A stretch of 64,000 nt of DNA from Planococcus halocryophilus (GTDB lineage Bacteria; Bacillota; Bacilli; Bacillales_A; Planococcaceae). The stretch covers positions 62,001 through 126,000 of the forward strand of contig NZ_JAKVTG010000006.1 in assembly GCF_022489025.1 (NCBI RefSeq), written 5' to 3'. The position numbers and the translations under genes were made by a program. Below are positions 25,703-32,999 of the stretch, one piece after another. How positions within the stretch are numbered: the first letter of the stretch is position 1; the number at the start of each line of letters is the position of its first letter. The notes under the pieces are model-generated. The model had not been told where the DNA came from and did not search any database. It saw only the letters and a list, made by a program, of their open reading frames with translations.

Positions 25703-25927
25703 ATGGGAGGATTAGCTTCAATAGGGGTACCAGGTTTAATCATTATTTTAGTGATTGTGCTGATTATATTCGGTCCAAAGAAATTACCGGAAATTGGTGG
25801 TGCAGTAGGAAAAACTTTCTCTGAATTCAAACGATCAACAAAGGGATTAATGGATGATGATGACGAAGAAACGGTAAAAAAAGACACGGTTGAAGATAAA
25901 GACTTAAAAAAATCTGAGAAACTATGA
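25703..25927 (+). CDS. tatA: Sec-independent protein translocase TatA
   Basis: A 74-residue protein with a short N-terminal region, one membrane helix ([15 protein letters not shown]), the [21 protein letters not shown] hinge and amphipathic helix, and an acidic tail ([10 protein letters not shown]). This is the standard TatA/TatAd form. It oligomerises to let folded proteins cross the membrane. AAGGAGGG precedes the ATG, and the gene starts 18 bases after the GMC gene, ahead of tatC. In Firmicutes TatA also does the work of TatB. Confidence 0.95.
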   Translation: MGGLASIGVPGLIIILVIVLIIFGPKKLPEIGGAVGKTFSEFKRSTKGLMDDDDEETVKKDTVEDKDLKKSEKL

Positions 25928-25937
25928 AGGTGGTTAA

Positions 25938-26792
25938 ATGGATCCGTATGGAGATAAAAAGTTAATAAGTCCGTTGCATAAAAAAGCGGCACAACCAGAA
26001 AAGCCTGCGGAAAAGGTTCCGGAAAAAATACCGGAACCTCCTATTAATGAACTAGAACCACCAATAGAAGAAACGACGATGCAAGTGGAAACATTGGTGG
26101 GTCATTTAGGTGAACTCAGAAAACAACTTATTAAAAGTGCTATTGTTTTCTTGTTTTTCTTAGTAGTTGTCTTTTCAACTTTGAATTTTTGGTTTCCTTA
26201 TATCGTTAAGGGAAATAATTTAGTCATTTTGGGTCCTCTTGAAGTGATTAAATTTTATACATCCATCTCGGCGACATTAGCTTTAGGCTTGTCCTTACCA
26301 TTTCTGATTCATTTCATATGGAAATTTGTAAAGCCGGGTCTTGAAGAAAAAGAAGCACGTTTTCTTGGCTTGTACTCACCTGTTATGTTTTTGTTGTTTA
26401 TTTTGGGAATCGCTTTTGGGTACTTTATTGTTAATCCATTGAGCTTTCAATTTTTAATCAGCATGGGGATGGCAAATTTTGATGTAATGATTTCAGCAAA
26501 TGAATACATTCATTTTCTTATCATGACAACAGTTCCGTTAGGTCTCTTATTTGAGATGCCTATTATTGCTTTGTTTTTATCATCGATTGGTGTTTTAACT
26601 TCTGTTTCGATGAAGAAGGTCAGAAAGTGGTCCTACCTTGTCCTAGCTGTTGTTTCAGCATTAATTACCCCGCCGGATTTTTTGAGTCAGTTGCTTGTGT
26701 TGATTCCAATGGCGGGTCTTTATGAAACCAGTATTTTCATCATTAAGAAAACAGAGCAACGAAAAGAGGCAATCGAAGATACCGTAGTATAA
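25938..26792 (+). CDS. tatC: Sec-independent protein translocase TatC, N-terminally extended
   Basis: A 284-residue TatC. The core starts near residue 52 with LVGHLGELRKQLIKSAIVF, the conserved signal-peptide-docking start, and continues with six membrane helices, including FVKPGLEEKEARFLG and LFEMPIIALFLSSIG. Before it is a hydrophilic extension of about 50 residues rich in Pro, Glu and Lys (repeated PEKxPEK and EPPIxE motifs), which most TatC proteins lack. ATG 25938 has GAAGGTGG upstream, so the extension is probably real. It forms the receptor of a two-component TatA/TatC translocase likely dedicated to the upstream oxidoreductase. Confidence 0.94.
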   Translation: MDPYGDKKLISPLHKKAAQPEKPAEKVPEKIPEPPINELEPPIEETTMQVETLVGHLGELRKQLIKSAIVFLFFLVVVFSTLNFWFPYIVKGNNLVILGPLEVIKFYTSISATLALGLSLPFLIHFIWKFVKPGLEEKEARFLGLYSPVMFLLFILGIAFGYFIVNPLSFQFLISMGMANFDVMISANEYIHFLIMTTVPLGLLFEMPIIALFLSSIGVLTSVSMKKVRKWSYLVLAVVSALITPPDFLSQLLVLIPMAGLYETSIFIIKKTEQRKEAIEDTVV

Positions 26793-26799
26793 AGAACAA

Positions 26800-26826
26800 A
26801 AGAAGCTGCAAATTTGCGGCTTCTTT
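26800..26826 (+). terminator. Rho-independent terminator of the GMC/Tat operon
   Basis: Stem AAGAAGCTGCAAA/TTTGCGGCTTCTT with a minimal loop and a T-run, just after tatC. Confidence 0.87.
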
Positions 26827-26951
26827 TTAGTTGAAAGAAGATTCTGATATTTAATAGCAATTACACGATAACTGCTATACACTAAAAGAGCAGGTGATCG
26901 TCAGAAAATCCGTAAGTGGAAAGTGTATATCCATTATGAGGAGGATGCGAC

Positions 26952-27425
26952 ATGACAGTAGAAATCAAAGAAATCCAAGACTTGAAGAAGTTGGACGTTT
27001 CAAAACTAATAGAAGAAAGTGAAGCCGAAGGGTATCGTTTTTTAAGAAGACTTGTAGACCAATACGAAGATGGTAGCAATACATTCAATAAGCCAGCTGA
27101 AGTTCTATACGGTGTATGGGATCATCATGACCATTTGGTAGCAATCGGTGGATTAAATCGTGATCCTTATTCAAGTAAAGACGGTGTAGGGAGACTTCGG
27201 AGATTTTATATTTCTGCAAATGCTCGCAGACAAGGCATCGGCACAAAGTTATTACAAAAAATTGTTGAAGATGCGAAAGGACATTTCCATGAACTCGTCG
27301 TCCGAACAGATTCTTCAGCAGCCGATGCTTTTTATAGAGCAAATGGCTTTTCGGGAGATCTTGGATTACCAGAAGCTACTCATGGCATCGTTTTAGAACA
27401 GGAACAACGAAAAAAGGCAGAGTAA
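26952..27425 (+). CDS. GNAT family N-acetyltransferase
   Basis: A 157-residue acetyltransferase. LRRFYISANARRQGIGTKLLQKIV (residues about 84-107) contains the acetyl-CoA-binding R/Q-x-x-G-x-G/A motif, and AADAFYRANGF is the usual C-terminal motif B. Acetyl-CoA is the donor; the acceptor cannot be told from sequence. RBS GAGGAGG precedes the ATG. It is a single gene bounded by terminators on both sides. Confidence 0.9.
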   Translation: MTVEIKEIQDLKKLDVSKLIEESEAEGYRFLRRLVDQYEDGSNTFNKPAEVLYGVWDHHDHLVAIGGLNRDPYSSKDGVGRLRRFYISANARRQGIGTKLLQKIVEDAKGHFHELVVRTDSSAADAFYRANGFSGDLGLPEATHGIVLEQEQRKKAE

Positions 27426-27435
27426 CACCTTCAGA

Positions 27436-27464
27436 ATAACGGCTTGCAGCTGCAAGCCGTTTTG
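27436..27464 (+). terminator. Rho-independent terminator
   Basis: Stem AACGGCTTGCA/TGCAAGCCGTT with a two-base loop, or AACGGCTTGCAGCTGCAAGCCGTT as a full palindrome, then TTTG. Confidence 0.8.
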
Positions 27465-27563
27465 TTATGTCTAGAATTATTTAGAGAAGCTGGTACGGTT
27501 TGTTGAAATGTGTGGTAACGTAAAAAGAGCTGTTTAATTTGAAAACATGATAGGAGCGATTGC

Positions 27564-27977
27564 ATGGAAATGTCAAATTGGAAAGGCGCTGCAGGTGTCT
27601 GCGTCAATCAAGAAAACGAAGTGCTATTAGTCTTGCAGGGAGTTCCTGGAGAAGAAAAAAAGTGGACGGTACCAGCAGGTGGAGTTGAAGAAGGAGAAAC
27701 GGTTGAACAGTGCTGTGTTCGAGAATTTTTCGAAGAAACTGGATTGACTGTACGAGTTGTGGAAACCTTACACACACGAGCAGGAGAATATGAAGATTCG
27801 AAAGTGTCTTTTGAAGTAGTATATTTCAAGGTAGAAGTAACGGGTGGAGAAATTATCTTTGATAAAGAAGATGAGTGGATCGCTGATGTAGCATGGAAAT
27901 CCATTGCTGAAATTCGTGAACTGGAAATGGCTTATCCAGACGATGTTGAGCTAATAGAATCTTTAACAGTTCAGTAA
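27564..27977 (+). CDS. NUDIX hydrolase
   Basis: A 137-residue protein with a complete Nudix box, GGVEEGETVEQ then CCVREFFEETGL (residues about 36-58), which binds magnesium and cleaves nucleoside-diphosphate-linked substrates. The substrate is unknown; the length suits a house-cleaning enzyme such as a MutT-like or ADP-sugar hydrolase. It has its own RBS (AGGAGCG) and no closely linked partner. Confidence 0.92.
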   Translation: MEMSNWKGAAGVCVNQENEVLLVLQGVPGEEKKWTVPAGGVEEGETVEQCCVREFFEETGLTVRVVETLHTRAGEYEDSKVSFEVVYFKVEVTGGEIIFDKEDEWIADVAWKSIAEIRELEMAYPDDVELIESLTVQ

Positions 27978-28055
27978 TTGGATTTTTTTCGCTATGATTA
28001 TAAATAGAGAGAACGGGTAATTACGGTATAACAACAATCCATGGAGGTGTTTTGG

Positions 28056-28223
28056 ATGAAGAAAAACCGTGAAAACAAAGAAGGCGAAAGACTGATTCCA
28101 GAAGTTGAACCACGGCGCAATATGCCACCTGAAAAAGATATGGACCCGATGCCTGACAGAGATTTAGAGTATAAAGAAAACTCAAATGAAAAATACAGAG
28201 ACAATACGCACGAGAAAGAATAG
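28056..28223 (+). CDS. Small highly charged protein, unknown
   Basis: A 55-residue very hydrophilic protein (MKKNRENKEGERLIPEVEP start, then proline, aspartate and lysine/glutamate-rich sequence). It lacks hydrophobic segments and is probably disordered. An ATG at 28041 is in frame but overlaps the Shine-Dalgarno GGAGGTG (28043-28049), which points to the ATG at 28056. A terminator begins at its stop codon. The tight RBS, stop and terminator layout supports a real gene despite no recognised family. Confidence 0.68.
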   Translation: MKKNRENKEGERLIPEVEPRRNMPPEKDMDPMPDRDLEYKENSNEKYRDNTHEKE

Positions 28224-28249
28224 GCAAGCCGATTGTTGGCTTGCCTTTT
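28222..28249 (+). terminator. Rho-independent terminator
   Basis: Stem AGGCAAGCC/GGCTTGCCT with a seven-base loop and T-run, directly at the end of the small charged protein gene. Confidence 0.85.
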
Positions 28250-28282
28250 ACATCGCAACAATTGTTGAAAGGGGATAGTTAC

Positions 28283-29224
28283 ATGCCAAGATATGCTTTC
28301 AACCATGCAATCTGGCACGAAGAAGAAGGTGTTGAAGAGAAGAACTTCCGCAAATATCTTCCGGAAAATGAAAAAATGCGTAATTGGATCGACAAATCGA
28401 AAAATCCAGCGGTCAACATTCTTCATACGCATACCGTTACCCTTGGCAATGAGTCGTTATGGGGCTCATTAATATATAAACAAAGTGCAACGTCCAAAGG
28501 TTCTCGTGAAGTCTTTCACTTCTATTTGTCTAAAGAGGTTTTTGTCACCAGTAAAATTGATTTTGAACAAGAAGCAGATTTAGATAAAGCTGAGATTTTA
28601 AAACAGATGGAAAGTGCGGCATCTTCAATAGAAGTCTTCATGATTATTCTTGGCGAAATGGTCGCATCCATTTTGCATAAAATAGACCGTTTTGAAGAAC
28701 GTTTACATGACTTGTTATGGGCGATTAAAGAACAGAACAATAAAAAGACATTGGGAGAAATCGAAAATATTCGCCATGAAATTTTATTGTGGAAGCATCT
28801 AATTATGGGGTTTCAAGAAATTAAAATGGCTATTGAAGAAACCTTTGGAAAAGAAGTTACAGATCGAGTAGAATATCGTCGAACTGCTACTCGTATTGAG
28901 CGCTGTGTGATGCTTGTTAATTCCTATGAAGATGAAGTGAACAATATGGTCGATATAGAAAATGTAGTCGCTAATTATCGAGGCAACGAAATCATGAAAA
29001 CCTTAACGGTTTTAACTACTTTGTTTACCCCAGTGATGGCCTGGGGAGCGTTATGGGGCATGAATTTTGAAAATATGCCCGAGTTAAAATGGAAGTTCGG
29101 ATATCTTGGATCGGTGTTAATCATTTTAGGGTCGACATTTGTTCTTTACTTATACCTTAAGCAAAAAGGGTGGATGGGGGATATTTTACAGTCGATCGGT
29201 AAAAGCACTTCTAGAAAAAAATAA
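28283..29224 (+). CDS. CorA-like magnesium/divalent cation transporter
   Basis: A 313-residue 2-TM-GxN family protein. A long soluble, helical N-terminal domain is followed by two C-terminal helices: the first ends in the GMN selectivity loop (WGALWGMNFENMP, about residue 266), and the second is LGSVLIILGSTFVLYLYL. It forms a pentameric channel for magnesium or another divalent ion. The frame is open upstream, but AAAGGGG places the start at ATG 28283. The N-terminal domain is rather divergent from classical CorA, so ion specificity is uncertain. No M-box riboswitch was recognised upstream. Confidence 0.87.
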   Translation: MPRYAFNHAIWHEEEGVEEKNFRKYLPENEKMRNWIDKSKNPAVNILHTHTVTLGNESLWGSLIYKQSATSKGSREVFHFYLSKEVFVTSKIDFEQEADLDKAEILKQMESAASSIEVFMIILGEMVASILHKIDRFEERLHDLLWAIKEQNNKKTLGEIENIRHEILLWKHLIMGFQEIKMAIEETFGKEVTDRVEYRRTATRIERCVMLVNSYEDEVNNMVDIENVVANYRGNEIMKTLTVLTTLFTPVMAWGALWGMNFENMPELKWKFGYLGSVLIILGSTFVLYLYLKQKGWMGDILQSIGKSTSRKK

Positions 29225-29268
29225 GACGAGAGCAGGAACCAATGGATCCCTGCCCTCGTCTTATTTTG
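29219..29268. terminator. Bidirectional rho-independent terminator
   Basis: Compound hairpin AATAAGACGAG/CTCGTCTTATT with inner GCAGG/CCTGC. It serves the CorA-like gene (+) and the small coiled-coil gene (-). Confidence 0.85.
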
Positions 29269-29572
29269 CTTTATCGCTCTCAAGTTCGTGCAAAAGTTCC
29301 GTATAAGGGTGTAAATCTTGGTCGCCGTGTTTTTCGATATAATCGGTAATCAATTCTTTCAAATCTCGTCGCTGTCTTTCTACTGCCACAAGCTTCTCTT
29401 TCATGGACTGTCGTTTCCATAGTTCAGCATCTTGAACATCTTCCATTTTTTCGAGCATATCAATCTCAGCAAGCAACACTAAAGCTTCGGTTTTTTTAGC
29501 TTCGTACTTTTTTAAAGCTTTTTCTACTTTTCGGGTATCGTTGTCAAAAGTCAATTTAGAGTACATAGACAT
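29261..29572 (-). CDS. Small coiled-coil protein, unknown
   Basis: A 103-residue protein that is almost wholly charged and helical, with heptad-like patterning through residues about 12-85 (KVEKALKKYEAKK, EIDMLEKMEDVQ, VAVERQRRDLKELI). There is no signal peptide or membrane helix. I recognise no family; a structural or adaptor role is only a guess. GGAAGGGG precedes the ATG at 29572. It shares a terminator with the convergent CorA-like gene. Confidence 0.72.
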   Translation of the reverse strand: MSMYSKLTFDNDTRKVEKALKKYEAKKTEALVLLAEIDMLEKMEDVQDAELWKRQSMKEKLVAVERQRRDLKELITDYIEKHGDQDLHPYTELLHELESDKAK

Positions 29573-29685
29573 TATCTGATTCCCCTTCCTGTGGAATGGC
29601 TCTTAATTTATTATTACCCGGATTTCAAAAAGCTTATACCTCTTTTTTAGATAAGCTTATATAAAAAGAATATTCTGCCAATGTG

Positions 29686-29714
29686 TTGACGCCGTTTAGT
29701 CGGAATTGTATGAT
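29686..29714 (+). promoter_or_regulatory. Sigma-A promoter of the ABC-F leader/operon
   Basis: TTGACG (29686-29691), a spacer of exactly 17 bases, then TATGAT (29709-29714). It is followed by the leader ORF, terminator and ABC-F gene. Confidence 0.75.
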
Positions 29715-29743
29715 ATAGAGACTATATAAAGGGGGTGGGTAAG

Positions 29744-29881
29744 ATGAATCAAACTGGTAAGCGCATGACAGAGTGTCAAGAATATCTCTACATTCTTCAT
29801 GGCGTTACTTTCACTGGAGTAGCTGGACGGGAAGAGTCTGTCCTTTTTCAGCCAATAAAATCGAGTGAATATTACCAGTAA
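29744..29881 (+). CDS. Leader ORF (45 residues) upstream of the ABC-F gene
   Basis: ATG 29744 follows a very strong purine Shine-Dalgarno (AAAGGGGGTGGG) and runs 45 codons to TAA at 29879-29881. The peptide (MNQTGKRMTECQEYLYILHG start) matches no family I know. Its stop lies at the foot of a 9-bp stem (AAGAGACAT 29880-29888 with ATGTCTCTT 29947-29955) that encloses the terminator at 29911-29940. Codons near 29801-29811 (GGCGTTACTTT) imitate the right arm of the terminator. This arrangement suggests a regulatory leader peptide for antibiotic-dependent attenuation. A small functional protein is the alternative. Confidence 0.65.
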   Translation: MNQTGKRMTECQEYLYILHGVTFTGVAGREESVLFQPIKSSEYYQ

Positions 29882-29910
29882 GAGACATCTGCCTACAATC
29901 GGATTTTGAC

Positions 29911-29940
29911 AAAGGCATGCCTCTTGGCGTGCCTTTTTCT
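29911..29940 (+). terminator. Terminator/attenuator ahead of the ABC-F gene
   Basis: Stem AAAGGCATGCC/GGCGTGCCTTT (one wobble) with loop TCTT and a T-rich tail. It lies after the leader ORF and before the ABC-F start. GGCGTTACTTT at 29801-29811 equals its right arm at 9 of 11 positions and could pair instead with the left arm. Confidence 0.82.
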
Positions 29941-29975
29941 GTATGCATGTCTCTTCATTAGAAAGGAAGAGAAAG

Positions 29976-31607
29976 ATGATTATTAGCCAGTTTCAACAAT
30001 TAATGTGCCATTTTGCAACGCAAAAGATATTCAATCATATAAAAGGCGAGGTCATGGAAGGTCATCGCATCGGACTTGTCGGAAGAAACGGAGAAGGAAA
30101 GTCCACGCTATTAAATGTACTCGCAGGAACTTTACAGCCAACAGAAGGAGTAGTGACGTGGAAAAAAGGTAGTAAAATTGGTCTGTTAGAGCAGTCACCT
30201 GATGAGCAGGAAGCGCAGACAGTAGAACAATTATTAAAAGCTGTTTTTTCAGAGTTAAACGCTTTACAGAAGCAGTTAACGAAAATGGAAAAGCAGATGG
30301 AAAATGTCAATCCTGAAGAAATGGAGCGTCTGCTCCTCCGCTACGGAGCGATGCAAGATGATTTTATCCAACGCGGTGGCTATGACATAGACATGAGAAT
30401 TGACCAAGTGTTAAATGGGCTAAAGATTAAGTCGTTAAAACTTGAACAATGGGGACATTTGAGTGGTGGAGAAAAAACAAAAGTGGGATTAGCCAAGTTA
30501 CTCTTACAAAAACCCGATTTGCTGCTGTTAGATGAACCGACAAACCATTTGGATTTAGATGCGATTGAATGGCTTGGTTCGTTTATTAGTCATTACAAAG
30601 GTACAATCGTCCTCGTTTCTCACGATCGCTATTTTCTAGATGAAACCGTTACACATATTTGGGAGCTAGACCAAGGTGAGCTAATTCAATACGCTGGAAA
30701 TTATTCGAGTTATGTAAAGGAGCGGGAAGCTCGCTTGTTAATTGAATTCCAGCAGTACCAAGATCAGCAAAAGAAAATTCAAAAGATGAAAGAAACCATT
30801 AAACGCTTGAAAGAATGGGCCAATCGAGCGAATCCGCCTAATGCAGGCATGCACCGCCAAGCAAAAAGTATGGAAAAAGCGTTGCACCGCATTGAAGTTC
30901 TCGACCGGCCAGTCTTATCGAAAAAACAAATGGCTTTAAACTTGAAAATAGATGGACGCAGCGGCAAAGATGTTGTTTACCTCGATGGGATTTGGAAAGA
31001 GTTCGGGGAGCGTATGTTATTTCAAGACATTTCCATGCACATTCGTTACGGAGAACGCGTGGCAATTGTCGGCTCCAATGGAACAGGGAAAACAACTTTG
31101 CTAAATATGATGGTTGGAAAAGAGTCAGTTGATGCTGGAGATGTGAAGCTCGGAAGTGGTTTATCGATTGGTTACTTGTCTCAACACACATTGGAAATGA
31201 ATAATGACAGAACCATTATCGAAGAATTTCGGGAAGCAATCGCTGTTTCGGAATACGATGCGCGTCCCATGCTTGCTCAATTTTTATTCTTTGGCAATAT
31301 GGTATTTCAACCTGTACGACAACTTAGTGGCGGAGAGCGCATGAGGCTGCGACTCGCTCAACTCATGCATCAACATCATAATTTGCTAATTTTGGATGAA
31401 CCGACAAATCATTTAGATTTAGAAGCAAAAGAAGTTATGGAAGAGGCGTTAAGTGAATTTCCAGGAACGATTATTGCAGTTTCACATGATCGTTATTTTT
31501 TAGATAAGTTATTTCCCGTCACTTATTGGCTCAAAAATGAAACAATCGAACGGTTTGATGGAGGCTATTCAATTGCTCGAGAAAAATTGGAAGTCTCTAT
31601 AAAATAA
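29976..31607 (+). CDS. ABC-F family ATPase, probable ribosome-protection type
   Basis: A 543-residue protein with two ABC domains and no membrane part. Domain 1 has Walker A GRNGEGKST, signature LSGGEKTKVGLAKLL and DEPTNHLDLDAIEWL. Domain 2 has GSNGTGKTT, LSGGERMRLRLAQL and DEPTNHLDLEAKEV. Between them is a basic linker (QQKKIQKMKETIKRLKEW, residues about 275-330), the element that reaches into the ribosome in resistance members such as VmlR and Vga. ATG 29976 follows AAAGGAAG; ATG 29943 has no RBS. The leader ORF and terminator upstream favour a resistance-type over a housekeeping ABC-F, but drug specificity cannot be read from sequence. Confidence 0.88.
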   Translation: MIISQFQQLMCHFATQKIFNHIKGEVMEGHRIGLVGRNGEGKSTLLNVLAGTLQPTEGVVTWKKGSKIGLLEQSPDEQEAQTVEQLLKAVFSELNALQKQLTKMEKQMENVNPEEMERLLLRYGAMQDDFIQRGGYDIDMRIDQVLNGLKIKSLKLEQWGHLSGGEKTKVGLAKLLLQKPDLLLLDEPTNHLDLDAIEWLGSFISHYKGTIVLVSHDRYFLDETVTHIWELDQGELIQYAGNYSSYVKEREARLLIEFQQYQDQQKKIQKMKETIKRLKEWANRANPPNAGMHRQAKSMEKALHRIEVLDRPVLSKKQMALNLKIDGRSGKDVVYLDGIWKEFGERMLFQDISMHIRYGERVAIVGSNGTGKTTLLNMMVGKESVDAGDVKLGSGLSIGYLSQHTLEMNNDRTIIEEFREAIAVSEYDARPMLAQFLFFGNMVFQPVRQLSGGERMRLRLAQLMHQHHNLLILDEPTNHLDLEAKEVMEEALSEFPGTIIAVSHDRYFLDKLFPVTYWLKNETIERFDGGYSIAREKLEVSIK

Positions 31608-31694
31608 ATGTAATAAGTACAACGAATCTTTGCAAAGCTATGGCATAATAGAGAAACATAAATTTGTGAAAATTAAGAAATAAGGTGGAAGAAA

Positions 31695-32456
31695 ATGCCG
31701 GCTATCGGGAAAATCCCAGAAAATATACACGTATTAAATGCCCTTGATGTTATTGGGGAAACGATTATTATTGCGGATAGTTCCTATATCATTAGATGGA
31801 TGAATTCTGAAGCATATCGATTACTAAACCAAGTAGCTCCTATGTATGGTTTGTCAGACTGTAGAGAAATGATTGGGGAGAGTATGGATGCTTTTCACAA
31901 AAATCCGCAACATCAAAAAACGGTTATGAAAAAATTAGCCGGAACCCACCGGACACGCATATCGATTCGTAACCAAGTAATGGCGGACATTGTGGTAACG
32001 CCAATTATGAGCGATAGCGATGAACCAGAAGGGTATATTGTGATGTTAATGGATGTCACCACACAAGCTGCTGAACAACAAAAAAATGAGCAATTAATAA
32101 AGGAATTATCCATTCCTATTTTAAATGTTTGGGACAAAACGATTGCGTTACCATTGATTGGCGCGTTTGATAAAAGTCGTACAGATCATCTTATCGCTAC
32201 GGTTTTAATGAGATGCGTTGAGGAAAAAATTGAGTATGTGTTGATAGATTTAAGTGGTATTAAAGAATTTGAAGATCAAATTCGGCATCAAATTCAAATG
32301 ATGACGGACACCCTAGATTTAATAGGAGCTACATGCATTCTAGTGGGAATCAGTCCGAAGCTAGCTATGTCTATTGTGCAATTGGATAGTAATACCCCAA
32401 TATTCAGTACAACCCATGAAGGATTAAAGCACATAATCCATTTGCAAAACCAATAA
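31695..32456 (+). CDS. PAS-STAS domain protein (RsbR/YtvA-like stressosome type)
   Basis: A 253-residue cytosolic protein. Residues about 15-125 look like a PAS domain (IIIADSSYIIRWMNSEAYRLL start, VIVMLMDVT-like end). Residues about 140-250 form a STAS domain starting ELSIPILNVWDKTIALPLIG, the usual RsbR-family opening. The LOV motif with its flavin-binding cysteine is absent, so it is not a blue-light sensor like YtvA. At the first phosphosite the family Thr is replaced by Ser (IDLSGIKEF). It probably feeds a signal into a stressosome or acts on a cyclase-like partner not in this window. Confidence 0.83.
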   Translation: MPAIGKIPENIHVLNALDVIGETIIIADSSYIIRWMNSEAYRLLNQVAPMYGLSDCREMIGESMDAFHKNPQHQKTVMKKLAGTHRTRISIRNQVMADIVVTPIMSDSDEPEGYIVMLMDVTTQAAEQQKNEQLIKELSIPILNVWDKTIALPLIGAFDKSRTDHLIATVLMRCVEEKIEYVLIDLSGIKEFEDQIRHQIQMMTDTLDLIGATCILVGISPKLAMSIVQLDSNTPIFSTTHEGLKHIIHLQNQ

Positions 32457-32461
32457 AAAAG

Positions 32462-32494
32462 AGCTTATCCAGTAAAATTGGATAAGCTTTTTTT
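32462..32494 (+). terminator. Rho-independent terminator
   Basis: Stem AGCTTATCCA/TGGATAAGCT with a seven-base loop and T-run after the PAS-STAS gene. Confidence 0.87.
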
Positions 32495-32554
32495 ATGAAA
32501 TAGAATTGCAATGGTCGAAGTTGATTAGCTATCTATGTGCTTATTCTTAACTTA

Positions 32555-32869
32555 TTAAGCGGGATCTATCCAAGTTTGCGACCAATTTTGGATTTCGTCC
32601 ATAACTGGTTTCAAGGAATGTCCTTTTTCGGTTAAAGCGTATTCAATTCGCACGGGTGTTTCAGGATAAACGGTTCGTGTGACCAAACCTTGCACTTCCA
32701 AATTTTTGAGACGCTCGGATAACAAACGACCACTAATGCCAATTACTTCTGTTAAATGGCTGAAACGCTGGGGGCCAGATAGCAGTTGATAAATAATGAG
32801 TCCAGTCCAGCGTTGACTGAGTAAAGAAATTGCTGTCTCAAAACGGGGGCAAATGATGGAAGTGTCCAT
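32555..32869 (-). CDS. HxlR family regulator (YodB/CatR-like, redox-type)
   Basis: A 104-residue winged-helix protein. The start MDTSIICPRFE has a cysteine at position 7, where YodB/CatR-type repressors keep their redox-sensing cysteine. It continues LLSQRWTGLIIYQLLSGPQRFSHL, the HTH region and SERLKNLEVQGLVTR, then YALTEKGHSL, all typical of HxlR. GTG 32878 and ATG 32875 are in frame but lie too close to AGGAG; ATG 32869 has 8 bases of spacing. It is divergent from a CatE-like dioxygenase gene with inverted repeats around that gene's promoter, so it probably represses that gene until electrophiles such as quinones modify the cysteine. Confidence 0.9.
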   Translation of the reverse strand: MDTSIICPRFETAISLLSQRWTGLIIYQLLSGPQRFSHLTEVIGISGRLLSERLKNLEVQGLVTRTVYPETPVRIEYALTEKGHSLKPVMDEIQNWSQTWIDPA

Positions 32870-32925
32870 ACTCATCACTCCTTTTCTTTAATAATAGCAT
32901 ACAAAATGGCTGTTTTAAAAGAATT

Positions 32926-32980
32926 AGGTTACTTGACATAGCTGAGTATACTAAATATAATTAGTTACATAAAGTAACCT
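32926..32980. promoter_or_regulatory. catE-like promoter with inverted-repeat operator
   Basis: A consensus promoter TTGACA (32933-32938)-17-TATAAT (32956-32961) is flanked by AGGTTACTT (32926-32934) and its exact inverse AAGTAACCT (32972-32980). The right half is also part of the tight palindrome GTTAC-ATAAA-GTAAC (32964-32978), just downstream of the -10. Binding by the divergent HxlR protein would block this strong promoter. Confidence 0.75.
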
Positions 32981-32999
32981 TTAGAGAAGAGGGATACAA

